This document shows positions 33,872 through 42,505 of a stretch of 64,000 nucleotides of DNA, one piece after another. Under the pieces are notes generated by a model. It searched no databases. It was not told where the DNA came from and was given only the letters and a program-made list of their open reading frames with translations. Position 1 is the stretch's first letter. Every line of letters begins with the position of its first letter. A program made the position numbers and the translations under genes. This DNA is from Ruegeria sp. 6PALISEP08 (lineage in GTDB: Bacteria; Pseudomonadota; Alphaproteobacteria; Rhodobacterales; Rhodobacteraceae), in the NCBI RefSeq assembly GCF_001238295.1, contig NZ_LGXZ01000001.1, positions 186,001-250,000 of the forward strand. The letters are read 5' to 3'.

Positions 33872-36217
33872 GTGGAGAATGAATTTAGATACGCACCTGC
33901 AGCGGTGACGGTTGATGGGCTATTTGCAGTCCCGGTCAAAATTGAATCGGTCACAGCAACCTACGCGATTGATGCTGCTGCAAAGACCGCCTCCGCAACA
34001 GCAGAGATGGCGTTCACCTTGGGGTTGCATGACGGCTTTCCGGTCTTTGATCTCAGGCAGACGATTGCGTCCGCAACGCTCGACGGCGTAACAATTAGCC
34101 CTTCGGATATGGCGCATCACGACTTCGGCGGTGGCGTCAACGCCGAGATGCGCATTCTCGAACATTGGCTGATCGCAGGCACATCGCACCTGCTGAGCCT
34201 GGACTATGCGTTGCAGCAACCGGCGTCACCCAACTCCCGGGGCCTTGTCTGGGAGGCCGGATCGTCGCGCCTGTCATTCGATTTCTTCCTCAGTGATCTG
34301 AACCCGGCACGGTATCTGGAAAGCTGGCTGCCTTCGTCCATGCTGTGGGGGGCGTTTCCCGTCACGCTGGACATCTCGATGTCGGGCGCGCCCGCGCATG
34401 TGCTGATGTCGAACGGTGCCGTTTCCGAGTTGGGGACAAATCACTGGTCGATCGAATTTCCAGCCGATTTCGCACCCTGTTCGCATTTTTTGGTGATCGA
34501 GGCTGCGGACAGGATCACGACGCAAACGCAGAACACCATCCTGCCTGGTGGGCAGGCGGTTTCGATCGAGGTGGCAAGACGCACCAGCGTTAGCGTCGAT
34601 CTGGCATCCGGCGCCGCAAGCATCGCCGCGGATCTTGTAACCAATACCTCGCAAATCGGCCCCTACCGTCACGGCGGGCGTTACGTCGCCCTTCTGACGG
34701 ATCCCGGCTATCACAACATGGAATATGACGGGGCCACCACGACCAGCACCGGGGCGCTCTCGCACGAAGTTTTCCACAGTTGGTGGGCCCGCGGTCTGGT
34801 CCCGGCGCAGGGTCAGGACGGGTGGCTGGACGAGGCATGGACGAGTTACAACACTGGGGCGGGCGGGCCATCCGCGACTCCGCTGGATTTGGCGGACCCG
34901 CCGGTCACGCTGTGGCCGGGGAACCCTTGGGCGCGGACCACGCCGGGGGCGTCCTACGGGCATGGCGCCAGCGTCTTTTCGGGTATCGCCGCTGACATCG
35001 GGATCAATGCGCTGCAAAGTCATATGTCCGCGATCTATCAATCCGCGCAGCGACGCCACTACAACACCCCGGGGATCGAAGCTGAACTGATCCGCAGATC
35101 CGGGCATATGCCCATCGCGGACTACTTTGAGCGTTTTGTCTATGGCGGCGATACCGCCCAGCCTGGTGCAGCCAATCTGCACCTGCGCGATGCGTCTGAT
35201 GATACCGGTACCGAGCCTTATTCGGGGACCTTCTGGCTGTCGCCTGACGTGTGGGTGCGACAGGCCGAAGATGGCGGCACCAGCCCGCAAAGCCCGGAAT
35301 TCGGTCAGGACAACTGGCTTTATGCCCGGGTGAGAAATCGCGGTTCCGCAACCGCCCGGTCCTTCGTCGTGGGCTTCAAGCTGCAGGTCTGGGCGGGAAC
35401 CGAGTTCGTCTATCCGGGCGACTGGTTTCCACTGACCGGTGTGGCCGTCGGGTTCGATCTGGCACCGGGGGCGTCACAGATCGTGCACACCCGTTGGCCT
35501 GCGGGCGACATTCCGGCCGAAGGCACTCATGGCTGCCTGCTGGCCATGGCATGGTGTCTGGACGATCGGCCGGTTCCCGGACGGCATGTCTGGGAAGAGG
35601 ACACGCTGGCGCAGCGCAACATGACGGTTGTCGATCTGGCCCCCAATGAATGGGAACACTATGCCCTGCGCATCGGCAGCCGCTACCGGAAATTTGCGGA
35701 ATTTCACCGGCTGGAACTGCTGCGTTCACGCACCGCGCGCGCCGTCGAGGTGCAGCTCACCCATCGCGATCCTGCGCGGGTCGAGGCCTTGTTCCGCAGC
35801 GCCGAACGGCTGAAGACCGCCGATGCGCCGCACGCCGCAAAAGCGAAGAGTGCCATCCTGGATCCCGGACCCTTTCTGCTGGCCGGCGGATCTGCAACCC
35901 TGCGCCCGGCACCGGGATCAAGCCTTGCCTTCGTGAAGAAATCGCAGCTTTGGCCTGTGGGCGGCGCGCAGGGCGCGCGCCTGGTGAAATCCCGCGAGGG
36001 CGGGCTGGCCATCGCGTTCGATCCCGGGCCAAGGGCTGGCCTACTCATCGGGCTGTTGCCGGGGCAGGAGCATCACTTCCAGCTCTGTCTGCGCGCGCCA
36101 AAGACCCCCCCGAAAGGCGGTCGTATCGACCTCGTCCAAAGCGATCGCGAAGGCCGGGCAGTGGGTGGCGTGTCCTACGGCCTGGGAAACCCTGAAGAAA
36201 TGGAGCCGCGGCAATGA
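33872..36217 (+). CDS. M1-like zinc metallopeptidase with C-terminal β-rich module (first gene of novel operon)
   Basis: A 781-residue protein without signal peptide. Residues 1–260 look like the M1 N-terminal β-domain; NMEYDG (282–287) stands where GxMEN is expected. The zinc site His298-Glu299-Val-Phe-His302 and Glu321 (WLDEAWTSY) have the exact HEXXH-x18-E spacing of M1 aminopeptidases, followed by SYGHGASVFSGIAADIG. From about 445 a Trp-rich module begins (FWLSPDVWVRQAEDGG, LYARVRNRGSATA, EGTHGCLLAMAW, LAQRNMTVVDL), shared with the next two genes. GTG 33872 has a poor ribosome site; a 31-codon ORF from ATG 33813 in another frame may be its lost N-terminus. The stop overlaps the HAD gene (ATGA). 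Confidence 0.75.
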   Translation: MENEFRYAPAAVTVDGLFAVPVKIESVTATYAIDAAAKTASATAEMAFTLGLHDGFPVFDLRQTIASATLDGVTISPSDMAHHDFGGGVNAEMRILEHWLIAGTSHLLSLDYALQQPASPNSRGLVWEAGSSRLSFDFFLSDLNPARYLESWLPSSMLWGAFPVTLDISMSGAPAHVLMSNGAVSELGTNHWSIEFPADFAPCSHFLVIEAADRITTQTQNTILPGGQAVSIEVARRTSVSVDLASGAASIAADLVTNTSQIGPYRHGGRYVALLTDPGYHNMEYDGATTTSTGALSHEVFHSWWARGLVPAQGQDGWLDEAWTSYNTGAGGPSATPLDLADPPVTLWPGNPWARTTPGASYGHGASVFSGIAADIGINALQSHMSAIYQSAQRRHYNTPGIEAELIRRSGHMPIADYFERFVYGGDTAQPGAANLHLRDASDDTGTEPYSGTFWLSPDVWVRQAEDGGTSPQSPEFGQDNWLYARVRNRGSATARSFVVGFKLQVWAGTEFVYPGDWFPLTGVAVGFDLAPGASQIVHTRWPAGDIPAEGTHGCLLAMAWCLDDRPVPGRHVWEEDTLAQRNMTVVDLAPNEWEHYALRIGSRYRKFAEFHRLELLRSRTARAVEVQLTHRDPARVEALFRSAERLKTADAPHAAKAKSAILDPGPFLLAGGSATLRPAPGSSLAFVKKSQLWPVGGAQGARLVKSREGGLAIAFDPGPRAGLLIGLLPGQEHHFQLCLRAPKTPPKGGRIDLVQSDREGRAVGGVSYGLGNPEEMEPRQ

Positions 36218-37821
36218 CACCTCCCGTTCTGTATTTCGACCTGGGCAACACCCTGGTTCACGGGCCATCCGACAACCGGGTGCCGCTGCCCGACGCGGTC
36301 GCCACGATCGAGACGCTCTGGCAACGCGGCTACCGGATCGGGATTCTGTCCAACCAGCCGGTCGGGATGACGCAAGCGCTGATGATCGACAAGCTCAATG
36401 ACTACGGGCTGGACGCCGCAAAATTCGACGCGATCACGTTTTCCTCGGAATTTGATCCGCCCAAGAGCAAGCCGGACCCGGAAATCTTTGACCACGCGCT
36501 GAGCAAGGTTGGGTACACGGCGGGCAGCATACGCACGGTTTTCATCACCGAAACACTGAACCATATCGAGGCGGCGCGCAATCTTGGCTGGCGGGCGATC
36601 CACACCCCCTACAACGCCACCTGTACAACTGCCTCGGGGGAATGCGTCGAGGCACTGGACGATCTTCTCGACCTGTTTCCCCCGCTTGAGATCGACGTCT
36701 ATATGCGGGACAATTCAGGCGATGACGGAGACGAGCCGTCGAGCGGCAGTTTCTGGAATTCGCCGGACCTGTGGATTCGCAATCAGAACGATGGCGGCAC
36801 CGCGCATCAGAACCCGGAAGCCGGGACCGACAACTGGTTTCATACGCGGTTGCACAATCGCGGAGAAGGCATCGCACGTCTCGTGCTGGTCACGCACGCT
36901 GTTCAGGAATGGGCCGGAACGCAATTCGTGCACCCGAACGATTTCGTCCCGCATACCGCAATGATCGGGATACTCAATCTAGTGCCGGACGAGCCGCAGA
37001 TCGCGGTCGTCAAGTGGGAAGCGGACAATGTCCCGCCCGAGGGCACCCATGCCTGCTGGCTGTCCGCCGCCTATTTCACCGGGGACGCAATCGCCACAGG
37101 ATCTCATGTCTGGGACTCCAACAACCTCGGGCAGAAAAATCTCTCGGTTGTCGAGATGGCGCCGGGCGAGACTGCGGAAATGGCCTTTGTGATCGGCAAT
37201 CGCGCCGTGCTCACCTCCCGCCGCGTGGTTCTCGAGCTCTGGCAATCCGTCAAGGGCCCCATGCTGTCGGCCGCGATCCGCAGTCAAAGCGCCCCGGCGC
37301 TGGGCCGGGCGGTGCGGCGCAGCGGCATCTTCGCGCGTGTCGCACGATCCGCGCCGCCCAGGAAAAACGTCGGCCTGCGCTTTCTGACCGAAGCACGTGT
37401 GGAACTGACCGAACTGCTGGACGCGAGCAATGACACCGCCGTATTCGACCTCGCTCCGGGGTCCGAGATGACATTTCCGCCCGGAAAAACCGCTGAGAAG
37501 AAGCCGCGCGTATGGCCCGATATGCAGCTGACGGCGCGCCTGCGTAAGGATGCGAAAGGCAACGAAGAGGTTGTTTTTGATCGCGCCGCGTCCAGTGGCA
37601 TCGCGCTTGGGCTGCGCGAGTGCGAACTGTTGCCGGCCACATTGCGGCTGACCGCCCCGAAAGATGCCAGCGAGGGCGACCGGATCCGCGTCGATCTGGT
37701 CCAGCGCGATGATGATGGCACCGTGATCGGCGGCATCTCGGTCTCGGTCGTCATCAGGGCCCGCAAATCCCGCAAATCCCCCGCGAAGAGACGCTCCAAG
37801 ACTGCCCGCAAGAAGTCGTAA
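36214..37821 (+). CDS. HAD-family hydrolase fused to the shared β-rich module
   Basis: A 535-residue two-part protein without signal peptide. Residues 1–150 are a HAD phosphatase with no large cap: Asp9 in YFDLGNTL (the DLGN variant seen in YihX-like enzymes), ILSNQ (motif II Ser46), Lys86 in KSKPDPEIF, and an atypical motif IV FITETLNHIEA with Glu rather than Asp. Residues about 160–330 carry the same module as its neighbours (SPDLWIRNQNDGG, LHNRGEGIA, EGTHACWLSAAY, NNLGQKNLSVVEM). The last 19 residues are almost all Lys, Arg, Ser and Ala (RKSRKSPAKRR…), suggesting binding to a polyanion. Sits between two peptidase-like genes with a 4-bp overlap on the left. Confidence 0.75.
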   Translation: MTPPVLYFDLGNTLVHGPSDNRVPLPDAVATIETLWQRGYRIGILSNQPVGMTQALMIDKLNDYGLDAAKFDAITFSSEFDPPKSKPDPEIFDHALSKVGYTAGSIRTVFITETLNHIEAARNLGWRAIHTPYNATCTTASGECVEALDDLLDLFPPLEIDVYMRDNSGDDGDEPSSGSFWNSPDLWIRNQNDGGTAHQNPEAGTDNWFHTRLHNRGEGIARLVLVTHAVQEWAGTQFVHPNDFVPHTAMIGILNLVPDEPQIAVVKWEADNVPPEGTHACWLSAAYFTGDAIATGSHVWDSNNLGQKNLSVVEMAPGETAEMAFVIGNRAVLTSRRVVLELWQSVKGPMLSAAIRSQSAPALGRAVRRSGIFARVARSAPPRKNVGLRFLTEARVELTELLDASNDTAVFDLAPGSEMTFPPGKTAEKKPRVWPDMQLTARLRKDAKGNEEVVFDRAASSGIALGLRECELLPATLRLTAPKDASEGDRIRVDLVQRDDDGTVIGGISVSVVIRARKSRKSPAKRRSKTARKKS

Positions 37822-37847
37822 CAAACAGACTATGGGAGACATTTATC

Positions 37848-40800
37848 ATGAAAGAATTTTATCGTTCCGACCTGAAAGCGCATGTCCGCACCGATGACGG
37901 CAACCATGTCCGCAAGATCCGCCATAGCCAGCAATACTGGGAAAGTCCGGTTGGCGGCGGCGGGCTGGCGACGGCGACACGCTATCTGCGGGATCTGGCA
38001 AGCGTCTACGAAATCGCGACGCCACGCCTCGACAATCTTGAAACGAAGGTCACGTATCTCGATCCGAAGAAAGCCCCGGAAGACTACCGGCTGTCCGACG
38101 AAAAGGGGCGGTTCGACGGGCGCGTCTACGGGTTCTTCCAGACTTATCTCAACGTGCCGGTCTGGCGCGCCGGACTGCGTGTCACCATCAAGCAGGGACC
38201 CAACCGCGTCATCGCCTCGGAGGACACGACAGTGCCGGGCGTCGATGCCAAGCTGCCGTCGCGCAAGACCATAGACCGGTGGCGATCGGTGTTTGTGAAC
38301 GCGAATACCGTCACGACCCAGACCCATGCGCTGCGCGCGAACGCCGACCTGCGCACGACCACCTTCGGGCCTGCCGCGGGCGAGGCCGGAGGAGATGGCG
38401 AGCAGCCGGGCAGCGACCTGATCCGCAAGGCGCTTACCTTCCAGGAAAGCGGCGAGGATCAGCGGGTCACTAGCCGTTTGATCCAGGGGCGGTTCTGGAT
38501 CTACCGTTTTGATCCCGACCTGCGCCTCGATCCGCATCACCGGCACGATCCGAACCCGGTCATCCAGGAGGACGACGCGCCAGCCCGCCGCCGGAGCAAA
38601 CGCAGCGGGGGTGAGGTGTTCGATCACGGAATGCCGCAGCCCTTCGATCTGCCGGCCGTCCCCGACCGGATCAAGGATGGGTCGGATTACATGGTGGCCG
38701 AGGTCAATTTCGAGCTGACGGTCGGTGCGGATAAACGGGTCTGGCGCATGCTGGTCGAGCTGGAAAGCAACGCCGTTCTATACCTGCGCTCGCTTTCGGG
38801 CTGCGTCGACGGGCTGGTGTTCGAAGACGACCCGATCACCAAGACCGGCAACACCGCGCTGAACAGCGCGTCGAACAACGCAACGCTCAATCCCCAGAGG
38901 GACGACGTGACACTGCAAAACCTCGATCCGCCCTCGGGCGGCACGCAGTCGCTGATCGGCACTTATGCGGAAGTGACGCAGGTTGCCGGCCTCGATCCCG
39001 GAGAACCCACCGAAACCACAGGCACCGATTTCGACTATGATGCCCGGACGCATGATTTCGCGTCCGTGAGTGGCTATTTCCATGTCGACCGGATCTTCCG
39101 GACGATGGAGGATTTGGGCTTTACCGTGATCGGCGATTACATGGCGAATACGAGCTTTCCGATCCCCGTCGATATCCGGTACTGGTCGAACAATACGATC
39201 AACGCGCTCTGCAACGGCAACGGGTCGGGCGGCATCGGGTCCGTGGGCTACGGCCTGATGGATACCACCGATACCACGAATCCGCTGGGCCGCGCCGCCG
39301 ACCCCCGCGTGCACCTGCACGAAGTGCTGGGCCACGGCATCCTCTATGAAGGGGTCGACTTCGCCAATTTCGGCTTTTGTCACAGCGCCGGTGACGTTCT
39401 GTCGATGATCTATTTCGACCCGGACTCGAACTGCTGGGGCGTCGATGGCACCGCGGTCAACAAGCCGGGTGATCTCCGGTTCACCTATGTGCCATGGCAT
39501 CCGTCCCTGAACCGCCGGGCAGACCGGGACATCGCGGATGGCTGGGCCTGGAACGGCTCGCGCGATACCGGCGGCTATCCGTCCGAAGAGATACTGTCGA
39601 CGACGCTGTTCCGGTTCTATCGCGCCATTGGTGGTGATCATCCCAATCTGGGCCGCCGACAGTTTGCCTCGCGCATGTCGATGTATCTGATCATGCGCGC
39701 GATCGGGGACCTCACCTCGGGCACCAATCCCGCCTATGCGCGTGATTTCTGCGATCAACTGATGAGCACCGACGCGCTCAACTGGACCAGCGAGGGCGTC
39801 TTTGGTGGTGCCTATCACAAGGTGCTGCGCTGGTGTTTCGAACAGCAGGGCGAATATCAGACTCCGCTGGTGGTCGATGGCATCGCTCCGGACGGGACGA
39901 TAACGACTGCAGGTGATCCGCCCGATACCGATGTCTATATCGATGACGGGCGCGCCGGAGGGTATGACTTTCAGCATGTCCACTGGAACACCACGACGAT
40001 TTGGAACCGGCGCATGGCGGACGGGATCGAGGCCCACCAGGAACCGGCCCTGAACGAAGTGAATTACGCCTATGTGAAGATCAAGAACCGGGGCACGGCG
40101 CAGGCGCAGAACGTGGTTGTCTACGGCTATCACACGAAACCCGGGGCCGGGCTCAACTGGCCCGCTGATTTCGAGGCTTTCAGCACGCCGTCAGTCAATG
40201 CCGGCACGCTGGACGCGAACGATTCCGAAGAAAAGATCATCGGACCGTTCGATTGGACGCCGAACATCAACGCCTACGGTCATGATTGCATGCTGATAGT
40301 CGTGACCGCCGATGGCGATGCGTCGAATATCGACAATTTCACCGCCGGTGAAACCATCCCCGAATGGCGTCTTGTCCCCAACGACAACAATGTGGGTCAG
40401 CGAAACGTCAATCCGGTTCCGGGCGGAGGCGGCGAGCAGGGCCTGATGGCCGGGCTCGACAATGTGAGTTTCTGGGCGGGCAATCCCAACCCGGAACGCG
40501 GTCAGATGACCTTCGACATCCATCTGCCCAGACTTCTGCGTGATCGTGGCTGGCGGCTGGAGCTCGTCGGTGTGGGCGCGGGCTTTTCGCTGGCCTCGGG
40601 GGCCAAGCGCGAGGTGTTCATCAAACTGCATCCCGGACAGTCCTTCACGCGCGACTCGGTCGAAACGGCCTCGGACCGGGATATCCGCATTGATGTTCTG
40701 GCCAATGATGGGCTCGTCGGCGGCATGACCTATCGGCTCGACCCGGATATCAAACGGCCCTACAACGCCGACAAGCCCAAAGACAAGGATTGCCTTGACG

Positions 40801-40907
40801 AGGCGCAGCGCCTTGCGAAATGCCTCGGTATCGATCAGGACATCAGCAAGGTCTGCGTCAAGGAGATCGTGCTGGGTCTGAAGGTCAAGTCGGACGATTG
40901 CTGCTAG
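37848..40907 (+). CDS. Large HEXXGH metallopeptidase-like protein with shared β-rich module
   Basis: A 1019-residue protein without signal peptide. Residues about 88–130 (GRVYGFFQTYLNVPVWRAGL…) resemble an FTP-type propeptide of thermolysin/fungalysin proteases. The zinc motif is His491-Glu-Val-Leu-Gly-His496 (HLHEVLGHGILYEG), one residue longer than HEXXH and like the HEXXGH of dipeptidyl peptidase III (M49). FCHSAGDVLSMIYFD follows where a third ligand could lie (His512 or Asp516). Residues about 690–900 hold the shared module (VKIKNRGTAQAQNV, YGHDCMLIVVTADGD, NNVGQRNVNPV). The Cys-rich tail (KCLGIDQDISKVCVKE…DDCC) is unusual. It follows the HAD gene by 26 bp with GGGAG ahead of its ATG. 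Confidence 0.72.
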   Translation: MKEFYRSDLKAHVRTDDGNHVRKIRHSQQYWESPVGGGGLATATRYLRDLASVYEIATPRLDNLETKVTYLDPKKAPEDYRLSDEKGRFDGRVYGFFQTYLNVPVWRAGLRVTIKQGPNRVIASEDTTVPGVDAKLPSRKTIDRWRSVFVNANTVTTQTHALRANADLRTTTFGPAAGEAGGDGEQPGSDLIRKALTFQESGEDQRVTSRLIQGRFWIYRFDPDLRLDPHHRHDPNPVIQEDDAPARRRSKRSGGEVFDHGMPQPFDLPAVPDRIKDGSDYMVAEVNFELTVGADKRVWRMLVELESNAVLYLRSLSGCVDGLVFEDDPITKTGNTALNSASNNATLNPQRDDVTLQNLDPPSGGTQSLIGTYAEVTQVAGLDPGEPTETTGTDFDYDARTHDFASVSGYFHVDRIFRTMEDLGFTVIGDYMANTSFPIPVDIRYWSNNTINALCNGNGSGGIGSVGYGLMDTTDTTNPLGRAADPRVHLHEVLGHGILYEGVDFANFGFCHSAGDVLSMIYFDPDSNCWGVDGTAVNKPGDLRFTYVPWHPSLNRRADRDIADGWAWNGSRDTGGYPSEEILSTTLFRFYRAIGGDHPNLGRRQFASRMSMYLIMRAIGDLTSGTNPAYARDFCDQLMSTDALNWTSEGVFGGAYHKVLRWCFEQQGEYQTPLVVDGIAPDGTITTAGDPPDTDVYIDDGRAGGYDFQHVHWNTTTIWNRRMADGIEAHQEPALNEVNYAYVKIKNRGTAQAQNVVVYGYHTKPGAGLNWPADFEAFSTPSVNAGTLDANDSEEKIIGPFDWTPNINAYGHDCMLIVVTADGDASNIDNFTAGETIPEWRLVPNDNNVGQRNVNPVPGGGGEQGLMAGLDNVSFWAGNPNPERGQMTFDIHLPRLLRDRGWRLELVGVGAGFSLASGAKREVFIKLHPGQSFTRDSVETASDRDIRIDVLANDGLVGGMTYRLDPDIKRPYNADKPKDKDCLDEAQRLAKCLGIDQDISKVCVKEIVLGLKVKSDDCC

Positions 40908-41014
40908 CATCTGTATTTCTCAGACGTTCAGAGTGGACCGTTTTTGCTGAGATTTGAGGAGAGGGTGTTGTCACGTTAATTTCCGGTCGACCAAGCAATG
41001 CTGATGCTTAGGTT
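40908..41014. other. Gap between the peptidase operon and the IS6 remnant
   Basis: No gene and no clear intrinsic terminator. Any IS6 terminal inverted repeat that once closed the element here is not recognisable. Confidence 0.35.
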
Positions 41015-41500
41015 TCAAGCTGCTCGGGTGGCTGCATTCCAGACGCCATATGCCTCGAGACGGTGGTATCGAAGTGTTGAGGCGGAGAGGCGGCGAGCAG
41101 GAACGCTGATGCAATTTCAGATGGTTGAATGGGTCGCCACGAACCTCCGAAGTCCGCCTGGAAACCGATTCCCTTGTATCGCTCACTCTCGCTTTCGGAA
41201 CGGCAAGTGGCTGTTTTCAGCGCGGTTGTTTAGGCCCTTGTGCGACCAATGATCCAGGCCCGGGGCGACCTCTCGCTTGGCAGCACTATACGACCTTGGC
41301 TTGTCGGTGATGATACGTTTGGGAATGAAGCCGCGGCTCTTCATCAAACGCCGCAACAACCGATTTGCTGCCCGTTTGTCCCGTTTCGGTTGGAGGATTT
41401 CGTTCAGCACGACGCCATGCTGATCGACCGCACGCCATAGCCAATACTTGCAACCTGAAATTCTCACGGCAACTTCATCCAGATGCCGGATATCAGGCAA
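41015..41500 (-). pseudogene. IS6-family transposase, C-terminal remnant with two stop codons
   Basis: One leftward frame reads HLDEVAVRISGCKYWLWRAVDQHG, then KRIITDKPRSYSAAKRE, SHKGLNNRAENSHLPFRKRE and, past a stop, AIQGNRFPGGLRRFVATHSTI and ISVPARRLSASTLRYHRLEA, which is the DDE transposase C-terminal two-thirds of the IS6/IS240 group. In-frame TGA codons at 41183–41185 and 41117–41119 interrupt it, both at positions where Arg (CGA) would suit. The N-terminal third is missing, replaced by phage tail DNA. The element is dead. Confidence 0.82.
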
Positions 41501-41870
41501 AAGGCCCGCGTTGCGTCAGCGCGTCTTTGGTCGTGGCGACGAAGAACTTCCAATCGCAGCGGGCGCGGACTTCGCCCAGCATGTCCGTCGCCTTCGCGTC
41601 GATTGTAAGGGTGGCCGGGTCGAAGTCGCCAGACCGGTCATCGACCACAAAACGGCCCATCGACACCAGATTGCCGGTAAAGCCCATTGCCATCTCCAGC
41701 GCCGCGCCGGTCGGGGGCAGGGCCAACTGAAAGTCATGGTTGTCCACGCGGAACTCTGCGGTGTCAGACTTGGACCCGGCTTTGTCAGTGATCGTCATAC
41801 TGATCAGACGATCCTGAAATGATGCCGTGACATCGGTGCCGTCTGCGAGGATACGAAAGTCGATTTCCAT
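41493..41870 (-). pseudogene. Phage late-control protein D (P2 gpD-like), truncated
   Basis: The 125-codon frame (DFRILADGTDVTASFQDRLI, SDTAEFRVDNHDFQLALPPT, VSMGRFVVDDRSGDFDPATL, TIDAKATDMLGEVRA) is the N-terminal part of P2 gpD, the hub protein of contractile tails, normally over 300 residues. It is cut off at the junction with the IS6 remnant near 41500. It follows the gpX gene by three bases, as in P2-like phages. Confidence 0.8.
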
Positions 41871-41873
41871 GCC

Positions 41874-42077
41874 TCAACCCCAAAGCCGTTTTGGTGTCCT
41901 GACCGGATCTTGCTGAACAACCGGGAGGGTGATCACCAGCCCCTTCGGCAGGACCGGCCCCATTGCTGCCAGGCCGGGGTTGGCTTCGTAGACGACAATG
42001 GCGAAATCCTCGCGGCCGTAATGAGCCTTGCAGATTTCATCTACCATGCCGCCGTCGATGGTTCGGTACGTTGTCAC
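41874..42077 (-). CDS. Phage tail protein X (P2 gpX-like)
   Basis: A 67-residue protein (TIDGGMVDEICKAHYGREDF, YEANPGLAAMGPVLPKGLVITLP split across two strands) with the LysM-like layout of P2 gpX, which caps or joins the tail spike region. GTG 42077 overlaps the gpU stop (GTGA). It is intact but sits in a broken tail cluster, so it is unlikely to be useful on its own. Confidence 0.8.
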   Translation of the reverse strand: MTTYRTIDGGMVDEICKAHYGREDFAIVVYEANPGLAAMGPVLPKGLVITLPVVQQDPVRTPKRLWG

Positions 42078-42505
42078 AGAATACCCCCGATCAAACCTGT
42101 GAGGCCCTGTGCATCCGGGCCATAGGATTTTGACGTCAGAAAGAATTCGATCTGGCGCGGGGCCCCGTCAGGCATGAAGTAGCTTTTGCGTTCCTCGACC
42201 TGAACAATCACCCAGCGCTTTCAGACCCCACCCAACCTGTCGACCATCATCAACAGCATCTTCAAAGCTGCCTGCGCCCGCATCAACTCTACCTGCCGCA
42301 AACCACCTTTGAAATGCACGTAAATGACCCCTTCAATGGTGATTTGCTGAGCGCGTTGGCCCAAGTATTGCAGGGCGGCTTCCCGCCCGATCCGGTTGAC
42401 CTCGGTCCAGCGATGCCCGGCACTTCGGGCCATCTTTTGATAGGCCCCGTTTGACATGTCAAACCGGAAAACACCGAGCGCCATCATCACACCGCCAAAC
42501 TGCAT
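42074..42505 (-). pseudogene. Phage tail protein U (P2 gpU-like) with internal stop
   Basis: Reads MMALGVFRFDMSNGAYQKMA, HRWTEVNRIGREAALQYLGQ, ITIEGVIYVHFKGG, then a TGA at 42221–42223 (codon 95), and continues in the same frame as KRWVIVQVEERKSYFMPDGA and PRQIEFFLTSKSYG. This matches gpU of P2-like tails across the stop, so the gene is nonsense-mutated, not shortened by design. CGA or TGG to TGA would explain it. Confidence 0.82.

Noticed and set aside
38778-40133. 451-codon antisense ORF in the HEXXGH gene
   Set aside because: Mirror frame of a GC-rich gene; repetitive Ile/Arg/Val composition and no domain.
40971-41186. Separate 71-residue leftward gene at the IS6 end
   Set aside because: It is an out-of-frame reading of the transposase remnant, whose true frame continues past a stop codon.
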